Notes: generated by a model from the sequence alone, not told the origin. DNA of 64,000 nt from Pictodentalium vernedei (GCA_031216915.1 CM062292.1:74196956-74260955); one strand, 5' to 3'; shown: positions 9,766 to 21,436, counted from the stretch's first letter. A program made the numbers and translations.

Positions 9766-12700
9766 CCGGAAAGTTGCCGTCGAAGAGAAGCTCCTCCGAG
9801 AACGAAGCGACTCTGAGAGAGTTCTTAACCTACTATCCACGCGTGGATGTAGCTAGGGCTGCATCACGTCTAACCAACTCCAATCAGCCACTGAAGGGCG
9901 GAGTTATACGTGAACAAACTACTGCCCTCAAAAGAAATTACATTGAGAATAATATCCCGTAAATCTTTTCTTGAAGACGTAATGATAACGCCTCAGTAAG
10001 GCGGATTACGTATAATAAAGCGTCTAAGTTAAGTCTACTATACATAATGTCGTTCCCAACATTGAAATTGGAAAAGACATAAACGGTGAAAAAGAATATA
10101 TGCAGTCTTTAATCACACCGTCTAGACGCATATGAACTCTCGGTATGCCCTGCTCTGCCAAAATAAACTATATGTAAAAAAGATAAAATGGCAGAAATGA
10201 GCCACGCGGACAAGAAACTAAACTATCATGCTTAGTAGCAGGCTTGTATATATATATAAATATATAGCGTCGAAAAATAAAACACATGTTGTAATGACAA
10301 TATTGGACTGCGTCGGTAAGTCAGGGACAAAGTCCCTGTACCGATCGAAAAAACCGAGTCCAATGACGCTATAAGTCTCTTATCCAAGATCGCAGCAATG
10401 AAGTCCGAAAAATAATCACTGGAAGAAATGCCAGAAGATATGAAAGGCATCTTCCGATACTACTAAAGGGAAAACTCGAAATCTTTCGAATCCCTTTCGC
10501 CATCCTGTCGGACCCTATAAAGCGTTCGGTCGTCCGTAGCTTGATGCAACCGCGGACCGCACCGACCCAGCGCCGTCGGATAATTCCTTATTCGACCGAG
10601 AAACCGTCAATTGCTGGGATGCTGCGAAACAACTGTGCTAACTCGGATAGCACGTCCGTCACTGAGGCCTGAGGAGCAGCGGTCTTACGATGCATTGCCG
10701 CAGGAAGCTCCGAGATCGTTACCCCGTGCATACTTCCAATATGCGAGCGAACGGAGTGTATAGGCCTCGTGTCCCTTGGCTACCGGATGGCGCGACCTAT
10801 TCGCTGTGGAATCACTGAATGCCGAAACTGATCGGATACTCGAGGTCACGTAGCCAATGTGCGGTCGTGTGCCCTGCTGTGAGGATGAGGAAGCATTAAA
10901 GACAGTCTCTCGGACTGTCAATATAATGGAGCGTCCCGAGCAACAGACATATGTTCCGAATGTAAAATATCTGAACCACAACATGCGGTCCCCTATGTTG
11001 TTGGCTTCCTCCGATCTGTCCTCAATCTGCCGTCACTGGGTGAGTACTAAAGTAATTAAAGTGCTCGCATCACCCAAATCTCCTTCCTAGACCGCAACGG
11101 ACGAACCCGGCAGCCGAACCATTCGATGAATGTACGCTACACCGGGTGAGCTAGCGAATGTCACTCCGTAAGCGATAGACATATTCCATGAGCACTTATT
11201 GCCGCTAACTCTTCATTAACTATGACGACAGAGGCACACTTTTGAAAGACATCTCCATAACTCTTCGAACAAGAAACCAGAAATGCTTGGATAGCAAGCA
11301 TAAAATAATAATATATATAGCGTCGTTCAATAATTCGAAAGTTTGTGTGACATTATTGGACTATGTCGGAACTGAGGGACGATGTCCCTGAACCGAACCA
11401 AAAATTTCTAAGTCCACCGACGCTATCAGTTTCTTATCCGGCATCGCAGCATATGTTGTTCCGAAAGGGAAAGCTTGAAATCCACCGAATCCCTTTCGGT
11501 ATCCCGTCGGACCGGATGAAACTTTCGGACGTCCGTACCCGCTTCCGCGGAGCGTCCCGACCCAGCATCGTCGGATAAAATATATGCGACAGATTCAGTT
11601 GATGCTGGGATGCTGCGATAAACTGTGCTATTAAGGAAAGCACGTCCGTTCCCGAGGCCTGTGCAGTAGCGGACTTACGATGCATTGCCGCTGGAAGCTC
11701 CGTGTACGTTGACTCCCGCATACTTCCTATGCGAACGTCCGGAGTCTGCAGGCCTCGAGTCCCCGGCTACCGACCCAGCGCTGTCGGATAATTCTCGATC
11801 CGACACCGTTTCTGTCGGCTGCTGGGATGCTGCGATAAGCTGTGCTATGTGCACAAGAATGTCCGGCGTCGAGACCTGCGGAGGCGCAGTCTATCGCTGC
11901 TTCGCCGAGGGCAGCTCCGCATCAGATGGCTCCCGCATACTTTTCCTATGCGAACGTCCGGAGTCCATCGGTCTCGAATCCCTGGCTGCCGGATGGTGTG
12001 ACCTGGTCGCCGAAGAATCCTTGATCGGCGAAGCTGGTAATATATCGGCGGTCACGCAGCCAAGGTGCGGTCGTGTGCGCTGACGAGAAGAGGAAGCCTT
12101 AGCAGTCTCAGCGGACTGCCTATACAACGGAGTGTCCCGAGCGACGGACGTATGCTCCGCTAACGACACATTTGTACCACAACATCTGGGGCCAGATGTT
12201 GTTGAACGAGAGAGGGGCCTCTCTCGCTTGCCGTCCGGATGGACTGGAACGAGCTATGAACCGGACTAAAAGGCTTCCTCCGTTCTCCCTCCGATCCGCC
12301 GTCACTGGGTGTGCATTAAGTTAATTTTATAGTGCTCGCATCACCCCAAAATTCCTTCTAGACCGCAACGGACGAACCCGGCTGCCGAACCATTCGGTGA
12401 ATGGACGCTACACCGGGCGAGCTAGCGGACGTCAAAGGCCGTCGAACCTACTAGGGTCCTCTTAGGCAATTGGCGTATTACATGAGCACTTTTCCGCTAG
12501 CCCTTCATTAATTGTGACGACGGAGGCACACTGTTGGAAGACATCACAGATACATCACCCTAATCTTGATCGTCTGAAATAGAAATTGATAAAGTAGAGT
12601 GACCCTGCGGGGAAAGGACCGGAGTGTCCAAATCCCCAACAACATACCGTGACATACGCTTCCCATATTGTCATCGAAATCATACGATACAGAACCGGAG

Positions 12701-12788
12701 TTAATGCGAGTACACTGACCACATATAGAATGATAATAAGGTCAGAGGAAGACTTCCTCTTAAAACAATTGATCAATATCCTTTCAAT
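9766..12788 (-). pseudogene. DIRS A gag pseudogene with internal tandem amplification
   Basis: The gag region is longer than in copy B because a central block is repeated: a first copy about 10267-11270, a second partial one about 11316-11779 and a third about 11780-12600. Each begins near an AGCGTCG or GACCCAGCG(C/T)GTCGG segment and carries a TGCTGGGATGCTGCG box. The initiator ATG of copy B corresponds to TTG here. Many stops and frameshifts are present. Confidence 0.75.
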
Positions 12789-13680
12789 GAGAAAAGAAAA
12801 CAAGTCCTGGTACTCGCACTAACCCCTGGCAATCAAAATACATAATAATAATATGATCCATTAATATAGAAAAAATAATTGAAATCAAAATATTTTGAAA
12901 AAATATTTTTTCAGAACAGCCCAAGTTTCTGAAAAGTAACGTTGAGCCCCAATGGATCCCAAGCCTAAGTGTGGACAAAAATTTTAAAAATATTTTAAAC
13001 AATTTATTCAACACTTACGAACAATAATAATGTATCTAGTTATGATTGAAATAACATAAAGATATTATTATTTAGAAATCCCCCCCTCACACAGAGGGCT
13101 GTTGTAAATGTAAACAATGAGTGTAAAAACACTAAAATAAGACTCCAGGCACCCAGGCCCGAAATCAGTTACCAAAAATACACCATCTGATGCAAAACAG
13201 AGACTTCCAGGGAAGAAACTGCAGAACATCAGATGGTAGATGCAGAACACAATGCCTAACCACCCGTAGGTGAAGACGTAAACATGGGGAAAGAACAGAA
13301 TTCATTCTGTTATTCAGCTAAACTCCCAAGAAATTTTAGTAATAATAATTACAGAAATTATGCCAAAAGCATGGGAGAATAGCAAGGGGGAACTTAAAGG
13401 ACAGGGAGAGAGGAAAAACACTTGAAAAAACAGTGTAACTAAATAATCAGAATGACAACAAAATGGCTGCTGCCTTGAAAATAGGTAACTTAACATAATT
13501 TCATTAAAAAATTTTAAGTTACAGCCCTGATAATATTCTGTCACACATTCTTTTCCTCTCCTCCTTTTCTATCCTCCTTAGAATCACCATTTCACTAATA
13601 TTTATGTGTCTGGCATCATTTAAACTGAGATTTAAAAGCACAAAGATCAGTCAGATGTTAACTGATGAAGGGCCAAACTT

Positions 13681-13882
13681 AGAATGATAAATGGCGCCAA
13701 TTTCGGAACGTCCTTGACACTGCGCATGCGCAGTAGGGGCGAAGTGTGGAGGGCCTCTCAGGACATGTTTTCTTTAGTTTTAGATGCAAATTTTGGGGAT
13801 TGGGGGGCAAAATTTGTGTTTGGCCCTATATTTTAAGAGTTAGCACCAGCTATGTCTGGGTCATTGGTACAGTATAAAAATA
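13681..13882 (-). repeat. DIRS A 5' inverted terminal repeat
   Basis: The 188-base core complements 6913-7100 and is followed outward by CAGTATAAAAATAT. It contains the palindrome TGCGCATGCGCA and an E2F-like TTGGCGCCA-type box close to each other. Confidence 0.9.
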
Positions 13883-14098
13883 TATGATTTTATAGGCAGT
13901 ATGAACTTTGAATCTCCTCCCATTGTTATCATCTTTTCAAATATTTTGTGCGATGGCATCAGACAGTAACATACGTCACTGAAGCCATAAACATAGAAAA
14001 AACTAAGCAAGCTCTCATTCACTCACAGAGAGAGCATTTTAGACTTATTGGAACATTGGTACATCAAAGTACAATCTATACTTATGTGTTCAACTCAC

Positions 14099-14225
14099 CA
14101 GTCTGTCTTTTCATATGATGGATTATTAAGGTAGCTGCATCTTCGATCATTGACCTGTCATCATATACAAATGCCATGTGTGGGCCCGCTGTATCCATTC
14201 CACCTTCCTGTATGGTCTCTTGCCG
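14099..14225 (-). CDS. SIN3: SIN3 exon i: start of the C-terminal conserved region
   Basis: The exon reads RQETIQEGGMDTAGPHMA, then FVYDDRSMIEDAATLIIHH and MKRQT, with one base of a Gly codon at its end. The ALIIHHVKRQTG-like motif marks the start of the SIN3 C-terminal conserved domain. The acceptor is CTGCAG and the donor GTGAGTT. The next intron (8.9 kb) carries DIRS copy A. Confidence 0.95.
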
Positions 14226-14381
14226 CTGCAGATAAAAATTAATAAATCGATCCGTAAACAGGCAAAACTGTCAAACAAGACATTTCTGACATTGTGCAGA
14301 TATTCTATTTCTTTCGATTGTTTGAGGAAAAATCTGTTGAAAAATGCAAGAGACGATCAAACTTTCATGTGGACAATCATT

Positions 14382-14597
14382 AACCCTTTACCCAACACAG
14401 ACGATTTCAAAATTCATTATTTTAAATATCACTTTTTTAAAAAATTTCAACAAAACCATATCCTGTGACCCCTCTTTGGAACGATCTCAATGAGCTCAGT
14501 CAAACGAGATTGAATTGGTTAAATTTCTAGTTGCATTATGAGAAATTTGTTCTGTCTAAAATTTAGATATTTTGACATCAGTGTGCAGGGGGTTAAA
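14382..14597. repeat. Chimera of two TTAA MITE halves
   Basis: The left part starts TTAACCCTTTACCCAACA and carries the CAACAAAACCATATC block of the CCCTTTACC family. Near 14500 it passes into the right half of the CTCTCTGCA family (TTGAATTGGTTAAATTTC ... GTGTGCAGGGGGTTAA). A recombination or deletion between two MITEs would explain it. Confidence 0.6.
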
Positions 14598-14992
14598 TTC
14601 ACTTTAAGGTGGCCATTATACCGATTATTCAAGTTGTACAGAAGGCGACATATTTCTTCAAATTTGATTGTATGTGATGCTGCGCACAAACTTTTTTTAA
14701 TAAAATTATGACATATTGCTGAATATTTGTAACAAAAGTTATCGTAATTTTTGCAAGTTTCCTCTTTGAATTCTATTTCAGATAGTCGAAATCCGATAGA
14801 ATGCATACTGTACAATTTAGTACTTCTGACAGAACTAAGAGGATGGTGATCATTAGTCTCATGCGGACAGGTGGGCATTATTTCACTCTCCTCAAATTTT
14901 TTACAGCAAGCAATAAAAGCATCTGGAGCCAACAATATAAAAACTTTTATAATTGTATTTTCTACCTATTAATAAAAGTGACCAGGTTGAAA

Positions 14993-15465
14993 AATTAGCA
15001 TTTTAAAAAATATGGCAATTTGCCAACTGACAAATTGCCAGATCTTTGAAAATGCTAATGGTCCATTTTAACCCACTCAAAGTCATAACTAGAAAATACA
15101 ATTATACAAGTTTTATAGCATTGGCCTCTGCTTGGGAATGCTAGGCCTGGTGTAAGAGAATAAGTTTGACTTCTCTTGTCAGGTAACTGAGAAAAAGGTT
15201 GAGATGGAAAATTTGTTGCCATAAATTTTTTAAAAGATATGGTAATTTGCCAACTGGCAAATTGCGAGATCTTTGAAACTGATAATGGTCCATTTTAACC
15301 CATTTCAAGTAATAACTAGAAAATACAATTCAAGAAAATACAATTATAGAAGTTTTATGGTATTGGCCTCTGCTTGGGAATGCTAGGCCTGCTGTAACAG
15401 TATAAGTTTGACTTTCTATTGTCCGATAACTGAGAAAAAGGTTGAGATGGAAAATATGTTGCCAT
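14993..15465. repeat. Two ~235-base direct repeats, each with a small hairpin
   Basis: Both units carry AATTTGCCAACTG(A/G)CAAATTG, a short hairpin, then GTCCATTTTAACCCA, TTGGCCTCTGCTTGGGAATG and a GAGAAAAAGGTTGAGATGG box. They stand head to tail with moderate divergence. No other copy was noticed in the window. Confidence 0.65.
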
Positions 15466-15620
15466 AAAAAAATATGGTAACCCTCTCTTAACCCTTTAAG
15501 ACTTTAATTATCCTGACATCCAAACGTCACTGGGAATTCAGTTTCTTCAACGTTTTTCAAAATGCGACGTCAAACATCGGAAAGTACAAATAACATGATA
15601 TTTTTCACATTAGAGATTAA

Positions 15621-15858
15621 CTGGTTGAGGGCTAGATTATTTTTGGTGGTGTGAATTTGTTATTCAAAATTGTTTTATTACAAATTATTGGAGAGTGCCC
15701 ACAAGCACTCTCCAATAATTTGTAATAAAACAAATGTATATGAACAAAATATTATTTGTGTTTGACTGAATATGAAATATAAGCAAGGAAAGTGTTGGCA
15801 TTTGCTCTTGTAACCTCATTTTTTAAAGCCCTGATAGTGGCTTCTAGATCTCAACCAG
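15621..15858. mobile_element. Foldback MITE, CTGGTTGAG termini, TTAA on both sides
   Basis: The ends are CTGGTTGAG and CTCAACCAG, each bordered by TTAA. A perfect 29-base palindrome around ACTCTCC occupies 15670-15733. A related copy lies at 23896-24137. A TTAA target is typical of piggyBac- or Kolobok-type transposons. Confidence 0.8.
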
Positions 15859-15862
15859 TTAA

Positions 15863-16077
15863 CTCTCTGCACACTGACATCGAAACATCAAATTTTCAAC
15901 TTGCAAATTTTTCCCATAATGCAATTTGGAATTTCACCAATTCAGTTTTGTTTGACAGAGCTAGATGAAATCTGTCAAACAAGACTGAATTGGTTAAATT
16001 CCAAATTGCATTATGGGAAAAATTTGCAAGTTGAAATTTTGGTATTTTGACATCAGACTGTAGAGGGTTAAGAAGTC
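15863..16077. mobile_element. Foldback MITE, CTCTCTGCA termini, TTAA on both sides
   Basis: The two halves (CATCGAAACATCAAATTTTC... and its complement) form one long hairpin around GACAGAGCTAGATGAAATC. It shares its left TTAA (15859-15862) with the MITE next to it, so one inserted at the flanking TTAA of the other. Confidence 0.8.
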
Positions 16078-16344
16078 TTGACAGCAGGATTATATTAGCA
16101 TTTTAAGCTGTGATATCATTTGACTCAACGAAAGTCACTAAGCATTATTCCAGAGAAAATAGGAATTGAGGTTAAAACTCTAAAAAATCGAAAAATAATA
16201 ACAAAACAAATGACCACAAAGAATTAACGCGCTGTTTGATTTCGTACATCTTAAGACATAAAGAAGCATCAAAGGGTTAAAGTCATCTGCTATGCATGTT
16301 GGGTAAACACAAAGCTGCTTTCAAGCATTGCAAAGAAGATTAAA

Positions 16345-16740
16345 TGGGGCGCCGTAACCGGTTCTCGTCAGATCACCGAAGTTGAGCAACATCGAGCGCT
16401 GTTAGTAGTTGGATGGGTGACCATTTCAGCGACTGATTCGTGCTCCCGCGTTGTGTCCTTGGGCAAGGCACTTAACCCCGATTGCCTACATGGGGGCACG
16501 ATGACGCTGTTTACTAAGGCGTACTGCACGTCGATGGTGCACATGTCTTCAACCAATCTAACCCTGCCTGTGCTGCGGTGCAGAGTTCAGAGTTACGATG
16601 TTGGAGTGCTGACAGCTGCTTGTCGTTGCTCGGTGGTTCTTTCTGGGTACTCCGGCTTCCTCCACCCATAAAACTGTCACCGACATGATATGGCCCTGGC
16701 TGTTAATGTGTCGTTAAACCCTAATACAAAAAAAAAACAA
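16345..16740 (+). mobile_element. SINE with a 5S rRNA-derived head
   Basis: The head (16351-16424) closely follows eukaryotic 5S rRNA from the middle of helix III to GGATGGGTGACC, including GGTTCTCGTCAGATCACCGA and the internal promoter region. It is followed by GTGTCCTTGGGCAAGGCACT, a long body (GGGGGCACGATGACGC, CTCCGGCTTCCTCCACCC) and an A-rich tail after TTAATGTGTCGTTAAACCC. The same body occurs with a tRNA-like head at 22838-22909. It lies antisense to SIN3, just outside an exon. Confidence 0.85.
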
Positions 16741-16781
16741 CAAAAAAAACCAAAAAAAACCCAAGATTAATGATATTTTAC

Positions 16782-16965
16782 CTCATCATATATAGTTTCA
16801 ATTTCATTTAATAAAGCTTTGGAACGGAGAGCTTTCACATCATTCTGCTTGAAATTAATCCCTTGGTGATCTAAAGATTTTAAATAGTATTTTTCATTCT
16901 GTTCCCTCCATATTCGGTTGAAGTTTTTCTGGGCTTCCCTCCATTCTTCTTCTTTGGCTTTCAAC
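16782..16965 (-). CDS. SIN3: SIN3 exon h: conserved helical region after the HID
   Basis: Sixty-one codons plus one base: [19 protein letters not shown], then [19 protein letters not shown], then [18 protein letters not shown] and TIYDE. The [10 protein letters not shown] motif is a strong SIN3 signature. The exon ends in phase 0 at GTAAAAT. A 5S-headed SINE lies just downstream in the intron on the opposite strand. Confidence 0.96.
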
Positions 16966-17069
16966 CTTAAAAAAAAATGGGGGAAAACATACTGATTCTG
17001 CCACACAATCACAAATAAAATGAATAATTTTTGTGCAGATGATAGTCGATGTGCCAAAAATGACGATGA

Positions 17070-17320
17070 TGTACAATTCGTTTGTTTGTTGGTGGTTAAC
17101 GTCACATATTTATGCACCATGGCTAATCGTGACACAACATGGAGATGAAGTCAAGTTAAGTCAATCGTTGATCAACATGTTGCCCATTTTAGAGGACTTT
17201 CACCCCAAGCATTGGTGACTGGGTCCTATTTTACTAGTAAAGCGGAACTGGTTTACCACAGTAAACAAGTGCTGCTTACTTCCCGGGGTTCCCACGGGGA
17301 ATGATGTACAATCACAATTG
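17070..17320. repeat. SINE tail fragment and a short dispersed repeat
   Basis: GTTAACGTCACATATTTATG with GCACCATGGCTAATCGTGAC is the tail region of the SINE family in minus orientation. The following stretch (TGGTGACTGGGTCCTA, TTCCCACGGGGAA) recurs near 23770 and 39600. Confidence 0.5.
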
Positions 17321-17397
17321 ACTAATTGCTGGAGGAGAAAATCAATGAATAATGTAAATTTCAACACTTAGAGGCTCAATTTCAAATAAATAGAGGA

Positions 17398-17555
17398 TAT
17401 CTAGTATTTTTGAGTGGATACCAAAAATTATCTCATGAGTGACCGAGACAAATGTTTATTTTTTGCGAGCACTTGCGTGAGTGAAAATGACAATTTGTCT
17501 TGGTCACAAGCGAGATAATTTTCGGTATCGACTCAAAAACACTAGATTTTCTTTT
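17398..17555. repeat. Foldback repeat
   Basis: TCTAGTATTTTTGAGTGGAT and its near-complement ATCGACTCAAAAACACTAGA enclose ATTATCTCATGAGTGACCGA and its complement. A partial third arm occurs near 17905-17935. Confidence 0.6.
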
Positions 17556-17731
17556 TATTATATGCTTTTTATAAGAATCTGATAATTCCACTTGTTTCAA
17601 CCATGAATTGATGCAAGAAAGTTAACAGCCCACTGAATCATTGATATGCGGAAGTAATTTGATTGATACTCGGAACAGATAGCATCTTGCAATCTGATTC
17701 CATCTTGCAATCTGATTCAGCTGGCGGGTTT

Positions 17732-17848
17732 CTAGTCCAAACATGGCCTGAAAGTCTGTAATATAAGTTTTGGGTTTGGTACGTCCTTTGAAAGGACATA
17801 TTAAACCAAAAACTTATATTACAGACTTTCAGGCCATGTTTGGACTAG
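17732..17848. repeat. Near-perfect palindrome, ~45-base arms
   Basis: CTAGTCCAAACATGGCCTGA... on the left is mirrored by ...TCAGGCCATGTTTGGACTAG on the right. The centre holds GTCCTTTGAAAGGAC, itself a palindrome. Confidence 0.75.
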
Positions 17849-18440
17849 CAGGTTTCATGCATCAATTCAAGGTGAATACGTGTTCAATTATTGCTGGAAA
17901 TGATCGGTATCCACTCAAAAACACTAGATATACTTTTCATTACATGTTTTTAGAACAAATTGATCATTTCCAGTGATAATTTGACTCGTATTCACCTTGA
18001 AGTGATGCTTTGAAAGCTGTCATTTTGATTGATACCGTGAAAGTGAAAATTTCTATATCTTCACCGTGGGGGATACGATTTTTATCTTTCTGCACTTTCT
18101 TCGATAATCTATCATTTAGCGTATAATAAAATCAATTTTATTGCTTCTGAACAAAAGCATGGTACTGATAATCTATCCAAAGTTCTGCAGGTAAAACTCC
18201 TAAATATGTAAAATCATGAATGTATCCGACACTCAGCTGAGGTCTGCATTTAAATGATACAGTACTAAATTATTTTTAGTCAAATTTCAAACTTCTCTAT
18301 GTCAGCTAAAAGTAGGTTTCTACAAAATTCAAAGGTATCATTTGTTGAGAACTAAACACTATGTACAGAAAAAATATGCAATCAAAAGTGTTGGTATCTA
18401 TGTATCTACAGAATTTAAAATAAAAGGACGCTCGGCCACA
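17849..18440. other. Intron sequence, nothing further recognised
   Basis: AT-rich sequence with one extra arm of the foldback at 17398. No coding signal was found. Confidence 0.45.
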
Positions 18441-18830
18441 TGTCCCCCGAAAAAAAGAAGTCGAAAAAGGGGCATAACTCTAGTAAAAATGATCAGCTCG
18501 AACCCATATTCGAACTTGACCTGTATTATTACCCCAGAAAGTCACATACCAAAATTCTTTCCGATCAAATAATCCTAACTGGAGTTATCATCTGGACACT
18601 GCAAATCTTGAAATTTCTAAGTCGAAAAAGGGGTATAACTCTAATAAAAATAATCTGGCCGAACCCATATTCTAACTTGACCTGTGGTTTGGGCCAAGAA
18701 GGTCACATACCAAAATTGGTTCCAATCGAATGATCCAAACTGAGGTTATAATGGGGACATCAAGTGGGACGGATGCACAGATGGATATCGCTGATTTCTA
18801 TAGTCCGCCGAAAAAAAATTTCGGGGGACA
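18441..18830. mobile_element. Small element with TGTCCCCCGAAA inverted termini
   Basis: It starts TGTCCCCCGAAA and ends TTTCGGGGGACA. Inside are two ~140-base units with AAGTCGAAAAAGGGG(C/T)ATAAC, GAACCCATATTC and CACATACCAAAATT. The units resemble those of the elements at 5365 and 40799, but the termini differ. Confidence 0.65.
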
Positions 18831-19039
18831 ATTACAGTTTGGTGAGAGAGGATCTAAATGTTGATGGTGGCATTGCATCCAAACATGCTTCTTTCTATGC
18901 AGACCAACAATTAACAACCCTATAATTCAAACCAATCATCAAAAACTGGCAACCTCAATCGCCCAAGGGTGGAAATTATTCACTGAAGTCCTTTCAATAT
19001 TTTCATTAGCAACAAGGTTAATTGCAAATTCAGCTCTTT

Positions 19040-19260
19040 AACACTTTACCCAATGCACACGATATGAAAATTTATTTCATTTTTCAAAAAATGTCAACAA
19101 AACTATATCATGTGACCTCTCATTGGAATGAGCTTGAAGATCTCAATAATGGGGGCAACATGACATGGTTTTGTTAAAAAATTTTGAACAAATTTTTCTT
19201 TTTCAAATGCCCAATTTGTAAATTACATAGGAGGATCAGACCAATTAGTTAGGTGGCGGG
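19040..19260. repeat. Decayed CCCTTTACC-type foldback MITE
   Basis: ACACTTTACCCAATGCACAC is followed by the CAACAAAACTATATCATGTG arm, a GAATGAGCTTGAAGA centre and a returning ATGACATGGTTTTGTTAAA arm. The right terminus is lost. Confidence 0.55.
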
Positions 19261-19674
19261 TTAAAGAAAAAAAATCTCCCCTCCCCCACAAAAAATTAAA
19301 ATAAAGAAACAAAAAAAAAGTCTTGGATCTGAAAGAATATGTTAAACTGCAGTAATAGGCAAGTTGAAATTATTCACTGAAGTCCTTTAAATATTTTCAT
19401 TAACAACAGCAATCAATAATGGACTTCTAAATATCTTATTAATCCTTCACCTAACATGACTGGTGACATTATCAAATTTTTAGAACGAAACTTTTTCATT
19501 TTTTGACTCTGTAACATAGCTAATAACTCTCACTGCAACAAGCTCATTGATAAAAAAAAAAAATTGATAAAATAATAAAATTTGAATGGCATTTTTTATG
19601 AAAAGCAGTGGTTGTATATGGCCATTACATTGGAGAAAGGGTTAATATGACTGACAATTCTTTATATCATATAC

Positions 19675-19755
19675 CTTCTTAGCACTAAAGGAACAGCAAC
19701 TACTGGATTTTTCTTGAGACCATCAACAATATCTTGCGCTTTTTCACCATATATC
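19675..19755 (-). CDS. SIN3: SIN3 exon g: short exon after the HID
   Basis: An 81-base exon encoding [17 protein letters not shown] followed by VVAVPLVLR, with one split codon at each end (phases 2 and 2). The segment matches the conserved SIN3 stretch that precedes the KEEEW helix. The acceptor is TTTTAG and the donor GTATATG. Confidence 0.93.
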
Positions 19756-19879
19756 CTAAAATGAGAAATGTTCATAGCATAGATTATACAGGGTTAAGCT
19801 AAAAAAAAAACCAAACCCAAAAAACAAGTATTTCGCATCGCCAATGAAGGGTCTAGTTTATTTGCACATGTAAGGCTTG

Positions 19880-20395
19880 TCATAATAAGAAATCAAATTC
19901 ATTGATATTGTTCAAGCTATCGCACTAACGAGCTGAAAACAGACCAAAAATGAATTAATTTAGGGCCCTAACTCCACTCAGTATGGCTGAACTGTACCAG
20001 TTCACAAGCTCATTCAAGACATTGTTAAGAAAGTCTAACATATCAAATATTGACCGAATCCATTGATATTTGTTCAAGTTATCAAGCTGAAAACAGGTAA
20101 AAATGAAGTAAGGGTCATAACTTTGCTCAGTATGGCTGAAGTAAACAAGTTTTTGAATTCATTCAAGACATTTTTAGGAAGGTCTGACATATCAAATATT
20201 TACCAAATCCATTGGCATTACTCCAACAAGCTGAAAACAGGCAAAGATTAATTAAGAGCTCTGCACAGTATGGTCAAACCACACAGGTTTAAAACTTGTT
20301 CAAGACATTAAGAAGGCCTCACATACCAAATACTGACCTAATCTATTGATATTTGTTCAATTTATTGGACTAATAAGAAAGGTTATGCCTGTCCA
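19880..20395 (+). repeat. Tandem array of about four ~150-base units
   Basis: Each unit holds AATCCATTGATATTTGTTCAAG, AGCTGAAAACAG, CTCAGTATGGCTGAA and TTCAAGACATT(G/T)TTA in this order. The units differ by several substitutions and small deletions. No terminal structure was identified. Confidence 0.6.
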
Positions 20396-20709
20396 CTCGT
20401 GTACCGACTTCATCAAAATATGGGTCAAGTTTTGTTTTTTTTACAAAATATTCAGAATCTTAGTATCATCCCTACAATGTAGATTTTTCTGGGTATAGTT
20501 GAACTTACAAGAAAGATTTTTCTAGATATAGTTTAACATTTAAGAACTTTTTCTGAAACAATCTGATTTGTTGAACAATTTCAAAAACCGTAGAATATTC
20601 AAGGACAAAGAAATAGAGAAGAAAAAAAAGTGTTTTTCCAGTCTTTGGAAAATTTGCAAAAATTGCAGAATTCAATTGGTACCCTCCAATACCTTCAAAG
20701 TAATCTCAA

Positions 20710-20972
20710 CCCTTTACCCAACATAACGGCCAAAACTGGCCAGCACTATTTACAAATATCATCATACAATTTTCATTTTTTTTTTTCATTTTTGTCTCCA
20801 AAACCTAGCTTATGACACCTCATTGGAATGAGCCCGTTGAGCTTGTTCCAATGAGGGTTCATAAGCTAGGTTTTTGAGACAAAAAAATGGAAATTTTTAG
20901 TTATTTAGTTATTTTTAGTTATTCAAGAATTTTGTTTGCAAGTGTCGTCTGTCTTTTGTGTTAGGTAAAAGG
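20710..20972. mobile_element. Foldback MITE, CCCTTTACC type
   Basis: The ends are CCCTTTACCCAACATAA and TTAGGTAAAAGG, with TCAA on both sides, which may be a decayed TTAA. The centre is a hairpin: CCTAGCTTATGACACC ... CATTGGAATGAGCCCG ... CATAAGCTAGG. Confidence 0.7.
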
Positions 20973-21372
20973 TTCAACACACTCATCCCTAAAAAGTCTG
21001 AATCCAATCATTGCACACTTTGTGGCCTCAAAACCCACTTGTTTAGAATGTATTTCAAACAACAGTAATATTAACCTGGCAGCGGTTTCATCCAAAATCT
21101 TATCTAACAATACAGGCAACCAAGAGTTGACCTGAAATTTCAGAATAGCCACGAGACATTTTATTCAGGTAATGACAGGGAAATTCAAGAAAATTGTCCA
21201 TTTGTAAATTAATAGGCCTACAAAAATAAAAAATCTGTATCTCAGGGCCTCCCACATGGTCCTTTTGGCTGCCACATGCTCTCTTTTTATAACCAATTTG
21301 AACTTAAAAAAAATAAAAATTAAATGGTTTATGTCTGATATTTTTCCCAAGTTAAAAAAATTGATGAATTTG

Positions 21373-21436
21373 TCCCTTGAGTGCAAGAAGGCTTTGCAAT
21401 GCTTTAGCATTGCAAAGCCTTCTTGCACTCAAGGGA
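21373..21436. repeat. Perfect palindrome, 30-base arms, 4-base loop
   Basis: TCCCTTGAGTGCAAGAAGGC continues to AATGC, then TTTA, then the exact complement. A related but not palindromic piece (AGCATTGCAAAGCCTTG) occurs near 25810, and the sequence before it (CACATGGTCCTTTTGGCTGCC) recurs near 61130, so it belongs to a dispersed repeat. Confidence 0.85.

Larger units (their letters stand above)
6874..13882 (-). mobile_element. DIRS retrotransposon copy A, defective (non-autonomous lineage)
   Basis: A 7.0-kb element in the orientation of SIN3, with complete ITRs and internal complementary region but decayed genes. Compared with copy B it lacks about 1.3 kb covering all RT motifs (junction near 9765), and its gag region exists as one full and two partial copies in tandem. 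Copy C has the same deletion and duplication at an unrelated site. Relative to C, copy A also lacks about 70 bases near 11010. No target duplication is seen, as expected for a tyrosine-recombinase element. Confidence 0.9.

Noticed and set aside
11685..12083. Plus-strand frames of 80-130 codons across DIRS gag (also near 47528 and 57234)
   Set aside because: They are antisense shadows of the GC-richer gag region and repeat with the gag blocks.
14519..14935. 138-codon minus-strand frame as a host exon
   Set aside because: It covers MITE sequence at one end, has no recognisable domain, and SIN3 is continuous across this intron.
16351..16424. A functional 5S rRNA gene
   Set aside because: Only the middle part is present, and it continues into a SINE body with an A-rich tail.
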